Positions 36,651 through 44,538 of a stretch of DNA of 64,000 bases are shown here, piece by piece (within the stretch, counting starts at the first letter, position 1; every line of letters starts with the position of its first letter). The position numbers and the translations under genes are program-made. The DNA lies in the NCBI GenBank assembly GCA_035553375.1, contig DATNCY010000180.1, forward strand, positions 1-64,000, read 5' to 3'. Origin of the DNA: JAJPHU01 sp035553375. Lineage in GTDB: Bacteria; Planctomycetota; Planctomycetia; Gemmatales; Gemmataceae. The notes below the pieces were generated by a model that made no database searches, was not told the DNA's origin, and was given only the letters and a program-made list of their open reading frames with translations.

Positions 36651-36983
36651 ATGCAGACGATTTACCATCTGGTGCTGCAATCAGCCTGGGAGGCGAATCC
36701 CCATCAAGAGTATCGAGCAAGCTCCCTGGCCGGCGAAGGCTTTATCCACTGCTCCTTCGCCAACCAAGTTGCTCTCTCCGCGAATCGCTTCTATGCCGGA
36801 CAACAGAATTTGCTTGTTTTGCACATCGATCCGGCGCGGTTGAGCAACCCCTTGCGCGAGGAACCGAGCGGCAGCGGAGAAGTCTTCCCCCATATCTACG
36901 GTCCCATCAATCGAGACGCGGTCGTCCGGGTGGAAACGCTTGAGCGTGGGGCAGATGGCCGCTGGCAGTTCAATGCGTCGTGA
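36651..36983 (+). CDS. DUF952 family protein
   Basis: 110 residues. Pattern of DUF952: IYHLVLQSAWE at the N-terminus, Y-R-A-S-S-L-A-G-E-G-F-I-H-C-S, and G-E-V-F-P-H-I-Y-G-P-I-N. The H-C-S and P-H-I-Y-G motifs are the family signature. The fold resembles ADP-ribosyltransferases; the activity is not established. GAGAGGAAACGCC precedes the ATG. It converges on the AI-2E gene with a 14-base overlap. Confidence 0.88.
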   Translation: MQTIYHLVLQSAWEANPHQEYRASSLAGEGFIHCSFANQVALSANRFYAGQQNLLVLHIDPARLSNPLREEPSGSGEVFPHIYGPINRDAVVRVETLERGADGRWQFNAS

Positions 36984-38916
36984 CCAACTCGGCCGGATTG
37001 GTCGCGGCGGGGGTGGTATTGGCTGCCACTTGTAGCAGAGGGATGATCTGCTTGCGACTATCGGTGAGCGTCGTCCCCACATAATCGGCGCCGACATCGT
37101 GGAGACGCTTTTCCATCCGCTCGACGTTGTCCTTTTCTCCCCAACGGCCGACCACGATCTTCACCTTGGGGCACTGCAAGCGGATACGCTTGCACAGGTA
37201 GCGAGCCTGAGCCAGACCGCCCGGCGGCAAAGAACCGATGCAGATCACCGCCGGACACTCGCCCTGAATGCGGTCCATCACCTCGGCGCTAAGCACCGCC
37301 GAAGTGAGAACCTCCATCGCATAGCCCGCGTGACGCAGCACACGAGCTAACATGTCCAGGGCCAACTCGTCCGCCTCATCGCGGCCCGGACATCCCAGGA
37401 ATACCACCGTGGACGCCTCCGCCTTGGTATCCGCTTTCTGCCCTTCGGTGGTTTTGACCTGAGCGGAGGCTAGGTCTTCCAGAACGTCGCGCATGCCCTT
37501 GAGGACGAACTGATAATTGTCCGCATCCAACTCGCCGCGCTCGCGATCCTTCTTGGCCAACAGTAAGGCCGGCAACATTACTTCTTCATAGACCTCCTCG
37601 GGATGCTCGCCCGCGAACTCTTCAACCAGATCCGAGGCCTCATCGAGATCCCGCGCCACCAGGCGTTGATAGTAGGTGATATAGGGCTTGAGGGCCGGCT
37701 CATCGCCGAGCAGCACCTCGAAGAAGTGCAGTTCCGGCACATATTTGCCCAGGACGACGAGAATAACGGTTAGCGGAGTGGACAGGATCAGGCCGACCGG
37801 CCCCCACAACCAGGTCCAGAATGCCGCCGCCAGAAGCAAAGCCATAGGCGAGATGCCCGTACTGTGTCCGAACAGCAAGGGTTCCACGACGTTGGCGGTG
37901 AGCAGTTCCACCACGATGAAGAAGGCGAAGATACCGAGCGGCAGATACCAGCCGGGCAGAGTGGCCAAGCTGAAACCCGTGATCAGGGCAGCGGCAACCC
38001 ATGTGCCGATGTAGGGGATGAAGCGGAGTACGCCGGAAAGGAATCCCCACAAGAGGGCGTATTGCCACAGTACCCGTTCCCCCGACCACAGCCCCGCCAC
38101 AAACAGACCTACCCCCAGCGTGACTCCAAAGATGGTGTTGATGAAAAGCTGCATGAGCAGGTAGCGGCTGATGCGTTGAGCGCCTTCGTCGAAAGCCTGC
38201 GTTGTGGCAATCAATCGGCCATGACCAAACAAGCGGACCATGCGATTGCGCAGATTCTCGCGCTGGATCAACATGAAGACGACTAGCACGAGGACGAGGA
38301 ACGAATCGGCCAACCCCTCGGCCGTGGGACCGAGTACTTCGCCGACACGCGACCACCCAGAAGAGGCCAACTGCACATACAGCGGAATCGCCGGCGTCTC
38401 GCCTGGCTGCGGTTTTTCTTTCCCATTCTCCTGTAGCTTTTTCTCGGCCTTCCTCACCTCGTTTTGCGTCAATTTATCGGAGATTTCACCCGCCGTATGC
38501 TGGATCCTGCCGAAGAATCCTCCTTCTCCCGCCCCCTGGAGCGACTCGAATTTGGTGACGATATTATCCACGTAGTTCTGTAGGTTGCCGACCAGGTTAT
38601 CGATTTGCCGCGAGATCACGTAACCGACTCCGCCCAGCAGCAGCAGAGCCAGGATCACGACAACGAAAACGGAAGGTAATCGCCCCAGCCCACGCCGTTG
38701 GAGGGCCGAAACCGCGGGTGTTAGAATGAAGGCCAGCAGAATCGCCAGGGCTACCGGGATCAATACCTGACGCGACCAGTAGAGACAGGCCGTGATAAGA
38801 ACGAGACCGGACAGAATAAAAAAGGTTTCTCGACTCTTCAGTGTCGAAGTGGTAGCCACAAGAGTAATCCTCAGAGCAATAGGGGAGGAGATGCGTATGG
38901 AATCCCGGACAATCAT
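36970..38916 (-). CDS. AI-2E family transporter fused to a Rossmann-like domain
   Basis: 648 residues, against about 350 for ordinary AI-2E proteins. The membrane part (about 30-410) has paired N-terminal helices, a soluble region at 110-190 and six C-terminal helices, with FIPYIGTWVAA (the family's P-x-x-G) and STPLTVILVVL. The extra ~240 residues hold a helical segment (430-515) and a domain TVVFLGCPGRDEADELALDM...AVICIGSLPPG that resembles B12-binding-like folds without D-x-H-x-x-G. AI-2E members are Na+/H+ antiporters or exporters. The start is uncertain: a GTG 19 codons later has a better AGGA site. Confidence 0.8.
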   Translation of the reverse strand: MIVRDSIRISSPIALRITLVATTSTLKSRETFFILSGLVLITACLYWSRQVLIPVALAILLAFILTPAVSALQRRGLGRLPSVFVVVILALLLLGGVGYVISRQIDNLVGNLQNYVDNIVTKFESLQGAGEGGFFGRIQHTAGEISDKLTQNEVRKAEKKLQENGKEKPQPGETPAIPLYVQLASSGWSRVGEVLGPTAEGLADSFLVLVLVVFMLIQRENLRNRMVRLFGHGRLIATTQAFDEGAQRISRYLLMQLFINTIFGVTLGVGLFVAGLWSGERVLWQYALLWGFLSGVLRFIPYIGTWVAAALITGFSLATLPGWYLPLGIFAFFIVVELLTANVVEPLLFGHSTGISPMALLLAAAFWTWLWGPVGLILSTPLTVILVVLGKYVPELHFFEVLLGDEPALKPYITYYQRLVARDLDEASDLVEEFAGEHPEEVYEEVMLPALLLAKKDRERGELDADNYQFVLKGMRDVLEDLASAQVKTTEGQKADTKAEASTVVFLGCPGRDEADELALDMLARVLRHAGYAMEVLTSAVLSAEVMDRIQGECPAVICIGSLPPGGLAQARYLCKRIRLQCPKVKIVVGRWGEKDNVERMEKRLHDVGADYVGTTLTDSRKQIIPLLQVAANTTPAATNPAELVTTH

Positions 38917-38924
38917 TGTATGAA

Positions 38925-38982
38925 AAGCAGCCGGAGTACGAGGGAAGGGGAGTTTTCCCCATCGCTCGCGCTCCGGCTGCTT
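38925..38982. repeat. imperfect palindrome upstream of AI-2E gene
   Basis: AAGCAGCCGGAGTACGAG (38925-38942) faces CTCGCGCTCCGGCTGCTT (38965-38982) with one mismatch and a GGGGAGTTTTCCCC foldback in the loop. It sits between the DUF1328 gene stop and the AI-2E start, so it may be an intercistronic terminator or another repeat-family member. Confidence 0.75.
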
Positions 38983-39008
38983 CCGGCTCTGCGACTGGTC
39001 GAGAACCG

Positions 39009-39182
39009 TTACACGGGGGGTCTACCGCGGAACACCCCTCCGAAGAAGGAGAGGATGGCCAGCACGATGAATACCGCGAACACCCACCAAGCAGCCGTCA
39101 TGGCCACCCCTTCCACGCGGAAGGCCCCCAACGCGGCGGCAATGAGAGCGATCACAAGAAACAAGATGGCGAGACGCAACAT
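39009..39182 (-). CDS. DUF1328 small membrane protein (YtjA-like)
   Basis: 57 residues. Two membrane helices: AILFLVIALIAAALGAF and AWWVFAVFIVLAILSFFGGV, ending in F-R-G-R-P-P-V. This is the DUF1328 pattern, very common downstream of stress promoters in proteobacteria and planctomycetes. Function unknown. GGAGG lies 7 bases before the ATG. It is upstream of the AI-2E gene on the same strand. Confidence 0.88.
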   Translation of the reverse strand: MLRLAILFLVIALIAAALGAFRVEGVAMTAAWWVFAVFIVLAILSFFGGVFRGRPPV

Positions 39183-39431
39183 GATTCAATCCTCCGACTA
39201 AGATTCGTTTTGGGTCGAGTACACCCGTTTGTCCGCAAGATCGTGAATTGCTTCACAAGCTTCGCAACAATCGTGAGAAATGGTAAAGCACATCTCATGC
39301 CACCGATGCGGGGCAAACTCATGACAGCGGCCGCGACCCGCTCAATTCCGCTTGTCCGTGTCGAGAAGGCGTTGCTACACTGTATTGGCTCGCGCGAAGT
39401 GTGCGAAATAGGTTGATGAAAGGCGTTGCGA

Positions 39432-40337
39432 ATGCTCTCGTTGCCGACTATTGATCCTGCCGCATCTGTTCGACGGCTGCCTTCATGGTTAAAGCGCAGG
39501 CTGCCGCGCGGAAATGGGAATTTCTTCACCCAGGACTTGCTGCGCGAGCTGCGGTTGGAAACGGTCTGCGAGAATGCTCGCTGCCCCAACCGCCCGGAGT
39601 GCTATTCGCGTCGTACCGCAACCTTCATGATTCTCGGCAACGTCTGCACCCGACCGTGCGGCTTCTGCTCGGTTCCCAAGGGTACACCCGACGTGTTGGA
39701 GGACGACGAACCGGCCCGCGTGGCCGAGGCGGCGCATCGCCTGGGACTGCGCCACGTCGTCATCACGTCGGTGACGCGCGACGACTTGCCCGATGGCGGC
39801 GCCGATCATTTCCGTCGCTGCATCCTGGCCGTGCGCGAGCGTACCGGGGCGGTGGTCGAGGTGCTGACGCCTGATTTCCTCGGCGATCGCTCGGCCATCG
39901 ATCGCGTGTTGGAGGCAGCGCCGGAGGTATTCAATCACAACATGGAGACGGTGCCGCGTCTGTACAAAAAGGTTCGCGGTCGGGCCTCGTATCAGCGCAG
40001 CCTCGATTTGATCGCCCACGTCAAGCGCCGGACGCCGGCCATTGTCACCAAGAGCGGCCTCATGCTCGGCCTGGGCGAGACGGTGGAAGAATTGTTCGAC
40101 GTGCTGGCCGACCTCCGCGCTCACGGCTGCGACACGTTGACGCTGGGCCAGTATCTCGCGCCAACACTGAAACATATTCCGGTGGCGCGTTATGTTCCGC
40201 CGGCGGAGTTTGATGCGCTGGCGGTGTTGGCGCGTTCATTGGGTTTCCACAAAGTGGTAGCGGGGCCGTTCGTCCGCTCCAGCTACCACGCCGACGAGAT
40301 GGTGGCCGAGCATGCGCACGCCGATCCTTCTGCCTGA
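39432..40337 (+). CDS. lipA: lipoyl synthase
   Basis: 301 residues. Radical SAM enzyme inserting sulfur into octanoyl-protein. Auxiliary cluster: CENARCPNRPEC (C-x4-C-x5-C). SAM cluster: CTRPCGFC (C-x3-C-x2-C). Also DDLPDGGADHF, VFNHNMETV and the C-terminal R-S-S-Y-H-A (the RSSY cap). The ATG is chosen over a TTG two codons earlier. It overlaps the next gene by 26 bases. Confidence 0.95.
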   Translation: MLSLPTIDPAASVRRLPSWLKRRLPRGNGNFFTQDLLRELRLETVCENARCPNRPECYSRRTATFMILGNVCTRPCGFCSVPKGTPDVLEDDEPARVAEAAHRLGLRHVVITSVTRDDLPDGGADHFRRCILAVRERTGAVVEVLTPDFLGDRSAIDRVLEAAPEVFNHNMETVPRLYKKVRGRASYQRSLDLIAHVKRRTPAIVTKSGLMLGLGETVEELFDVLADLRAHGCDTLTLGQYLAPTLKHIPVARYVPPAEFDALAVLARSLGFHKVVAGPFVRSSYHADEMVAEHAHADPSA

Positions 40338-40578
40338 TGTCGGTGCATCCCCGATCCGGCTCAGTTTGTGGTTCTCCGCGCCCGGCGACTCGGTGTTTGC
40401 CGGCGATCGACTCGTGGAGGTGGTGGTCGCCGGGGCCACCTTCGATGTATCCGCCCCGGCTACCGGCCGCCTGATCGAACGCCACGCCTGGCCGCGCGAC
40501 CTACTCACGCCCGGCCAGGTGCTTGGCGTGGTGGAGTCCCCTGAAAATGCAGGGTGCAGAATGCAGAATGCAGAATGA
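40312..40578 (+). CDS. lipoyl/biotinyl-like domain protein without the modified lysine
   Basis: 88 residues. The single-domain hammerhead fold is recognisable (ILLPDVGASPIRLSLWFSAP-G-D-S-V-F-A-G-D-R-L-V-E-V...G-R-L). Where lipoyl domains have D-K-A in the tip hairpin, this one reads V-A-G-A-T-F-D-V, with no lysine. It therefore probably cannot be lipoylated. It overlaps the lipA 3' end, so coupling is likely. The last ~6 residues (CRMQNAE) and the TGA come from a heptamer repeat, so the original end is lost. Confidence 0.72.
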   Translation: MRTPILLPDVGASPIRLSLWFSAPGDSVFAGDRLVEVVVAGATFDVSAPATGRLIERHAWPRDLLTPGQVLGVVESPENAGCRMQNAE

Positions 40579-40630
40579 AAGACATCTTTTGATTTTCATT
40601 CTGCATTCTGCACCCTGCATTCTGCATTGA
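40546..40630. repeat. heptamer inverted array between lipoyl-domain gene and tmk
   Basis: Left arm 40546-40578: AATGCAGGGTGCAGAATGCA and further GCAGAAT units. Right arm 40597-40629: CATTCTGCATTCTGCACCCT and TGCATTCTGCATT. The arms mirror each other including the GGGTG/CACCC variant unit, so the two arms are kept in step. Same heptamer as at 15679 and 46853. Confidence 0.93.
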
Positions 40631-40638
40631 GAAAAGTA

Positions 40639-41286
40639 ATGCCTCGCCTGCCCTTCATCTCTCTGGATGGTCTCGACGGCACCGGCAAATCGACGCAATG
40701 CCGCCTGCTGGCCGACTGGCTGCGCACGAGCGGCCATGCCGTGACGACGTGCATCGATCCGGGCGGCACGCCGCTGGGCGGACAACTTCGCTCGCTGGTG
40801 CTGCATTATCGTCCCGACATCGAACGCATGTGCGAGGCGCTATTGTTCATGGCCAGCCGGGCGCAACTGGTCGGCGAGATTATCCGGCCTGCTCTGGAGT
40901 CTGGGCAGATTGTCATCTCGGATCGCTTCTTGCTGGCCAACGTCGTGTATCAGGGGCATGCGGGCGGGTTGGATGTTGAACGACTCTGGGAGGTTGGTCG
41001 TTTCGCCACGGGCGGCCTGGAGCCGGATTTAACTCTCGTACTTGATTTGCCGCTGGAGTTGGCGGCATCGCGTCGCGGCCATCCGGCCGACCGCATCGAA
41101 AGCCGCGATGCCGACTATCATGCGCGTCTGCGCCGCGGTTTTCTCACCGAGGCGCGGCGTTGTCCCGAGCGCATCCGCATCGTGGACGCGGCTCCGCCGC
41201 TGGGCGCCGTGCAGGAAGCGATCCGCCGGGAAGTCGCCTCAGTGCTTAGACAAAACCCTGCCAGCCCGCAGCGCCAGCAAGGGTAA
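40639..41286 (+). CDS. tmk: thymidylate kinase
   Basis: 215 residues. P-loop ISLDGLDGTGKSTQ, D-P-G-G-T (usual E-P-G-G-T), ISDRFLLANVVYQGH (D-R-Y/F), and DRIESRDADYHARLRRGF as the lid. It makes dTDP. Order tmk-holB is common in bacteria. The last ten residues (NPASPQRQQG) and the TAA are encoded by the palindrome at 41260. The ATG follows the heptamer array closely and no strong ribosome site is visible. Confidence 0.92.
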   Translation: MPRLPFISLDGLDGTGKSTQCRLLADWLRTSGHAVTTCIDPGGTPLGGQLRSLVLHYRPDIERMCEALLFMASRAQLVGEIIRPALESGQIVISDRFLLANVVYQGHAGGLDVERLWEVGRFATGGLEPDLTLVLDLPLELAASRRGHPADRIESRDADYHARLRRGFLTEARRCPERIRIVDAAPPLGAVQEAIRREVASVLRQNPASPQRQQG

Positions 41287-41316
41287 GTCCTTCCCTTGCT
41301 GGCGCTGCGGGCTGGC
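41260..41316. repeat. 24-bp perfect palindrome (core 1) supplying tmk C-terminus
   Basis: Arms 41260-41283 and 41293-41316 are perfect complements. The left arm lies in the tmk frame and ends with the TAA at 41284. There is no outer arm. Confidence 0.92.
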
Positions 41317-41342
41317 AAGCCCCTATCAAGGGAGGATGAGCC

Positions 41343-42359
41343 TTGGCATGGCAGCGCATTCGCGGACATGACGCCCTGGTGGAGGGATTCGCGCGTGCGG
41401 TACGTCGCGGCCGCCTCGCGCATGCGTATCTCTTCACCGGCCCCGCTGGTGTGGGCAAACGTCTGTTCGCGCTGGAGTTGGCCAAGGCGCTGTTATGCGA
41501 GAGGGCGACCGAGGGCACTCTGCAAGCCTGCGACCACTGTCCCGCTTGCGTGCAAGTTGAGGCCGGCTCACATCCCGACTTTTTCACCGCTGTCCGTCCG
41601 CCCGAAGCGCTGGAGTTTCCCATCGATCTGATGCGCCAGCTGTGTCAGAGTTTCGCGCTCAAGTCGGCGCGCGGCCACGGCAAGGTCATCCTCATCGACG
41701 ACGCCGACGATCTGAACGAAGAGTCGGCGAACTGTTTCCTCAAGACGCTGGAGGAACCGCCGCCGCGTTCGGTCCTCATCCTGATCGGCAGCACACCGGA
41801 TCGTCAGCTGCGAACCATCGTCTCACGCTGCCAGGTCATTCGCTTCGCTCCGCTGTCGCCGCAACTGGTCGAGGAACTGTTGCAGGCGCAGGGCGTCGAG
41901 GATTCCGCTCTGCGTGCCCGACTGGTCCGCCTTAGCGCTGGCAGTCCGGGATTGGCGACGGAATTGGCCGATCCCGCTCTGTGGGAGTTTCGCCGCGGTC
42001 TTCTGGAAGGCTTGACGAAGTCGCCGATTGATTCCGTCGAATTATCCCGTAAGTGGATGGACTTTGTCGAGGAAGCCGGCAAGGAATCGGCGGCGCAGCG
42101 CCGCCGCGCGCAACTCGTGCTGCGTCTGATGATCGATTATCTCGATGACGCCCTGACCGTCAGCATGAACGGCACCCCGCGACGCACCGAGGCGGACGAT
42201 CGGGCGGGACTTGAAACGCTCGCTCGCCGTGCCGGTCCCGACCGTTTGCTGGAGGCGATTGAGCGCTGCCTGGAGGCGGATCGCCACATCGACCGCCGCG
42301 TGCAACTGGTACTGAGTCTCGAAGGCGCGCTGGATGCGCTGGGACAGAAGTTGAGTTAG
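41343..42359 (+). CDS. holB: DNA polymerase III delta' subunit
   Basis: 338 residues. Clamp-loader AAA+: AYLFTGPAGVGKRLFA (P-loop), zinc finger C-D-H-C-P-A-C, DDADDLNEESANCFLKTLEEPP (Walker B and SRC region, with I-V-S-R-C). The start is TTG with GGGAGG 8 bases upstream; no in-frame ATG is near. Its C-terminal domain is normal length. It follows tmk in the usual order. Confidence 0.92.
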   Translation: MAWQRIRGHDALVEGFARAVRRGRLAHAYLFTGPAGVGKRLFALELAKALLCERATEGTLQACDHCPACVQVEAGSHPDFFTAVRPPEALEFPIDLMRQLCQSFALKSARGHGKVILIDDADDLNEESANCFLKTLEEPPPRSVLILIGSTPDRQLRTIVSRCQVIRFAPLSPQLVEELLQAQGVEDSALRARLVRLSAGSPGLATELADPALWEFRRGLLEGLTKSPIDSVELSRKWMDFVEEAGKESAAQRRRAQLVLRLMIDYLDDALTVSMNGTPRRTEADDRAGLETLARRAGPDRLLEAIERCLEADRHIDRRVQLVLSLEGALDALGQKLS

Positions 42360-42463
42360 CGCCAGCCAGTCCATCGTTGCCCACGACAAGCCATGCTTCC
42401 CTTGGGCTGGTCTTCTATGGTAAACTACGTCCAGAGAAAATGTTTTGCCCAGAGAACCCATTT

Positions 42464-42763
42464 ATGCACCAGACCGAGCTACCCTACCATGAGGCCGCTA
42501 TCTTGACTCGGCTTGCGGGACCGGACGAACCCATCTTGTCCCCGGAGACCGCCAAGGGCATTTTGGCGCTAGGCTTCAATCCCGCTGACAAGGATCGCAT
42601 GCACGATCTTGCCGCCAAGGCGCGCGCCGGCATGCTTACCTCCGATGAGCAAGCCGAGATCGAGGCGTATAGCCGCGTCAGTAGCCTGCTTGGCATTCTC
42701 AAGTCCAAGGCCCGTCGTGCCCTCAAACGTCGCACGACGAACGGTAAAGCGAAAACACACTGA
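42464..42763 (+). CDS. hypothetical protein upstream of HNH endonuclease
   Basis: 99 residues, mostly helical (PETAKGILALGF, DRMHDLAAKARAGMLTSDEQ, IEAYSRVSSLLGILKSKARR). The central part resembles a short helical module found in many planctomycetes with the pattern DEQAEIEAY-x-R-V-x-x-L-L. No known domain. It ends 6 bases before the HNH gene, so the two are probably co-transcribed; partner or immunity role is only a guess. Confidence 0.7.
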   Translation: MHQTELPYHEAAILTRLAGPDEPILSPETAKGILALGFNPADKDRMHDLAAKARAGMLTSDEQAEIEAYSRVSSLLGILKSKARRALKRRTTNGKAKTH

Positions 42764-42769
42764 GTAGGC

Positions 42770-43174
42770 ATGGATCGCGCGCTCAGAGAACAGGTTTGGC
42801 ATCGAGCCGGCAACTGCTGCGAATACTGCCGCATGCCTCAGGAGTACGACGACGGCACCTTCGAGATTGACCACATCATTGCCACCAGCCACGGTGGCCC
42901 GACACGAGCCGCGAACCTTTGCCTCGCGTGCTTTAGTTGCAACAGTTTCAAGGGGCCAAATCTGAGCGGCCGAGATACGAAGACACAAAAGACCGTTTCT
43001 TTGTTTAATCCACGCCGCCATCAATGGCACCGTCACTTCCGCTGGGACGGCCCGCATCTTGTAGGCCGCACCCCGATTGGCCGGGCCACCGTAGCGACGT
43101 TGCGAATCAATCTCGACCACCGCGTTGCCTACCGCCAGGAGTTGATCGACGAGGGCGTCTTTCCGCCAGATTAG
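42770..43174 (+). CDS. HNH endonuclease
   Basis: 134 residues. HNH core: CCEYCRM, FEIDHIIATSHGGPTRAANL (D-H...H...N), then C-L-A-C-F-S-C-N (zinc C-x2-C), with N-x-x-K at F-K-G-P-N. This is the stand-alone HNH type related to McrA and group II intron/CRISPR HNH nucleases; likely DNA. Paired with the preceding small gene. Confidence 0.85.
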   Translation: MDRALREQVWHRAGNCCEYCRMPQEYDDGTFEIDHIIATSHGGPTRAANLCLACFSCNSFKGPNLSGRDTKTQKTVSLFNPRRHQWHRHFRWDGPHLVGRTPIGRATVATLRINLDHRVAYRQELIDEGVFPPD

Positions 43175-43310
43175 ACCTCTGTCGGTCTACGAGTCCAGAA
43201 CTCACATCTGGTACAGCATCAACATGAGAATGCACTCGGCTTCCTCGTGAAACCCAAAACGGCTATAACCCTCGCGCGTCAGGACGCTGGGCATTGCGGA
43301 GGGTTGGGAG

Positions 43311-43784
43311 ATGCTTCTTCAAAGCGAACAGGATGGGCCTGCCGCCAGATTTCGGTTCCCGAATCGGTATCACCGTCGCCACAACCAGGGGCAATGGGTG
43401 TTTTGCGGAGGAATGTTGGGGGCGGTTGCTGGTATCGCGTCGGCCTGCATATCCGGCCAGATGGAGGGCATTCTTCTTCTGGGCATCTTCCTGACTCCCG
43501 CCCTGTGCCTCGCGGGCGCGATCTGTGGAGCCGTGGGGAAGAGACGGGGCTGGGCTGCCATTCGTCCCTTGGTCTGGGCGACATTGATCGGCGTCGGGCT
43601 AGACATCTTCCATCCACTCGGATGGTCCATCGGCGGGACTCTTGGCGGCATCATCACCGGCGTTCTCGGTCGCTCGTTCGCTGGAACGCTGCGAGACGCA
43701 GTCCTCGGAACACTTTTCGGCACCGCTGGCTGGGCAATTATCTACAGCTATTTGTTCGGAGTCTTTTGGCTACTCAATTCTTAG
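43311..43784 (+). CDS. hypothetical glycine-rich membrane protein
   Basis: 157 residues. Four to five membrane helices with many glycines (GGMLGAVAGIASACI, GILLLGIFLTPALCLAGAICGAVG, SIGGTLGGIITGVLG, LGTLFGTAGWAIIYSYLF). No family recognised. GGAGGGTTGGGAG precedes the ATG. The 136-base gap upstream shows no gene. Confidence 0.65.
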   Translation: MLLQSEQDGPAARFRFPNRYHRRHNQGQWVFCGGMLGAVAGIASACISGQMEGILLLGIFLTPALCLAGAICGAVGKRRGWAAIRPLVWATLIGVGLDIFHPLGWSIGGTLGGIITGVLGRSFAGTLRDAVLGTLFGTAGWAIIYSYLFGVFWLLNS

Positions 43785-43859
43785 CTGCCTCGGTTCGAGG
43801 TTCGAGTGATCGAATGAGGAAGCTTGTTTCGCTTCCCCGCCGTCGCTACCGTGGCAGAC

Positions 43860-44405
43860 ATGAAAACCCCTTTACCCGAAGCCGGCCGACGTGCCGCCTC
43901 CCGTCTCGCCTCGTTTCGCCACGCCTTCGCCGGCTGGTGGTTCGTCCTGCGCACTCAGCGCAATGCCTGGATTCACGCGGTCGCTTCCGTCGCGGTTCTC
44001 GCCGTCGGTCTGTGGCTGGAATTGGGGCGAATCGAATGGGCCATTCTCGCGCTGACGATCGCCCTGGTTTGGGTGGCCGAGTTCGTCAACACTGCCGTCG
44101 AAGCTGTGGTCGATTTGCTCTCGCCGAACATTCATCCCCTGGCGAAGGTTGCCAAGGATGTCGCTGCCGCAGCGGTGCTGATCGCCGCGCTGACCGCCAT
44201 CGTGGTGGGTTTGCTCATCCTCGGGCCGCCGCTGTGGGCGCGGCTGAAAACGGTTCGCCCCTCGCGGGCGCAAGCATCAGTTGCAGTTGCAGACGAGGTG
44301 AACCTCGTCACGGTTCGCCGGGATAGCAATCGACGCTTCAACCGGAGTACCGAATTGCTCAAACTCATAAATACCATCCCAAATGTTCACATTTATTCTC
44401 CTTGA
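43860..44405 (+). CDS. dgkA: diacylglycerol kinase (DgkA-type)
   Basis: 181 residues. Three membrane helices with RHAFAGWWFVLRTQRNAWIH, the catalytic region and EFVNTAVEAVVDLLSP (E-x-x-N-T-A-I-E), and KVAKDVAAAAVLIAA. It recycles diacylglycerol or undecaprenol at the membrane. The C-terminal ~45 residues are extra and polar, possibly read-through of lost sequence. Confidence 0.9.
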   Translation: MKTPLPEAGRRAASRLASFRHAFAGWWFVLRTQRNAWIHAVASVAVLAVGLWLELGRIEWAILALTIALVWVAEFVNTAVEAVVDLLSPNIHPLAKVAKDVAAAAVLIAALTAIVVGLLILGPPLWARLKTVRPSRAQASVAVADEVNLVTVRRDSNRRFNRSTELLKLINTIPNVHIYSP

Positions 44406-44538
44406 CCCTTGACCTTCATCCTTCTATAAAGAATGCTAGGAAGCGTTGTCCTACCTAGTTCTTCGCCTTCCTACTCCGCCCACAATCGTGCAATCGTTTT
44501 TCGTTCCTCACATTCTTCGCGTTTCAAAAAGGTGTCTC

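Noticed and set aside
19021..41316. Palindromes as ordinary rho-independent terminators only
   Set aside because: Stems are far longer than terminators, lack U-runs, occur upstream of genes and inside tmk, and share sequences between loci. Termination may be a side effect.
43247..44326. 359-codon Arg/Ser-rich open frame across two plus-strand genes
   Set aside because: Overlaps the membrane protein and dgkA in another frame and has shadow-like composition.
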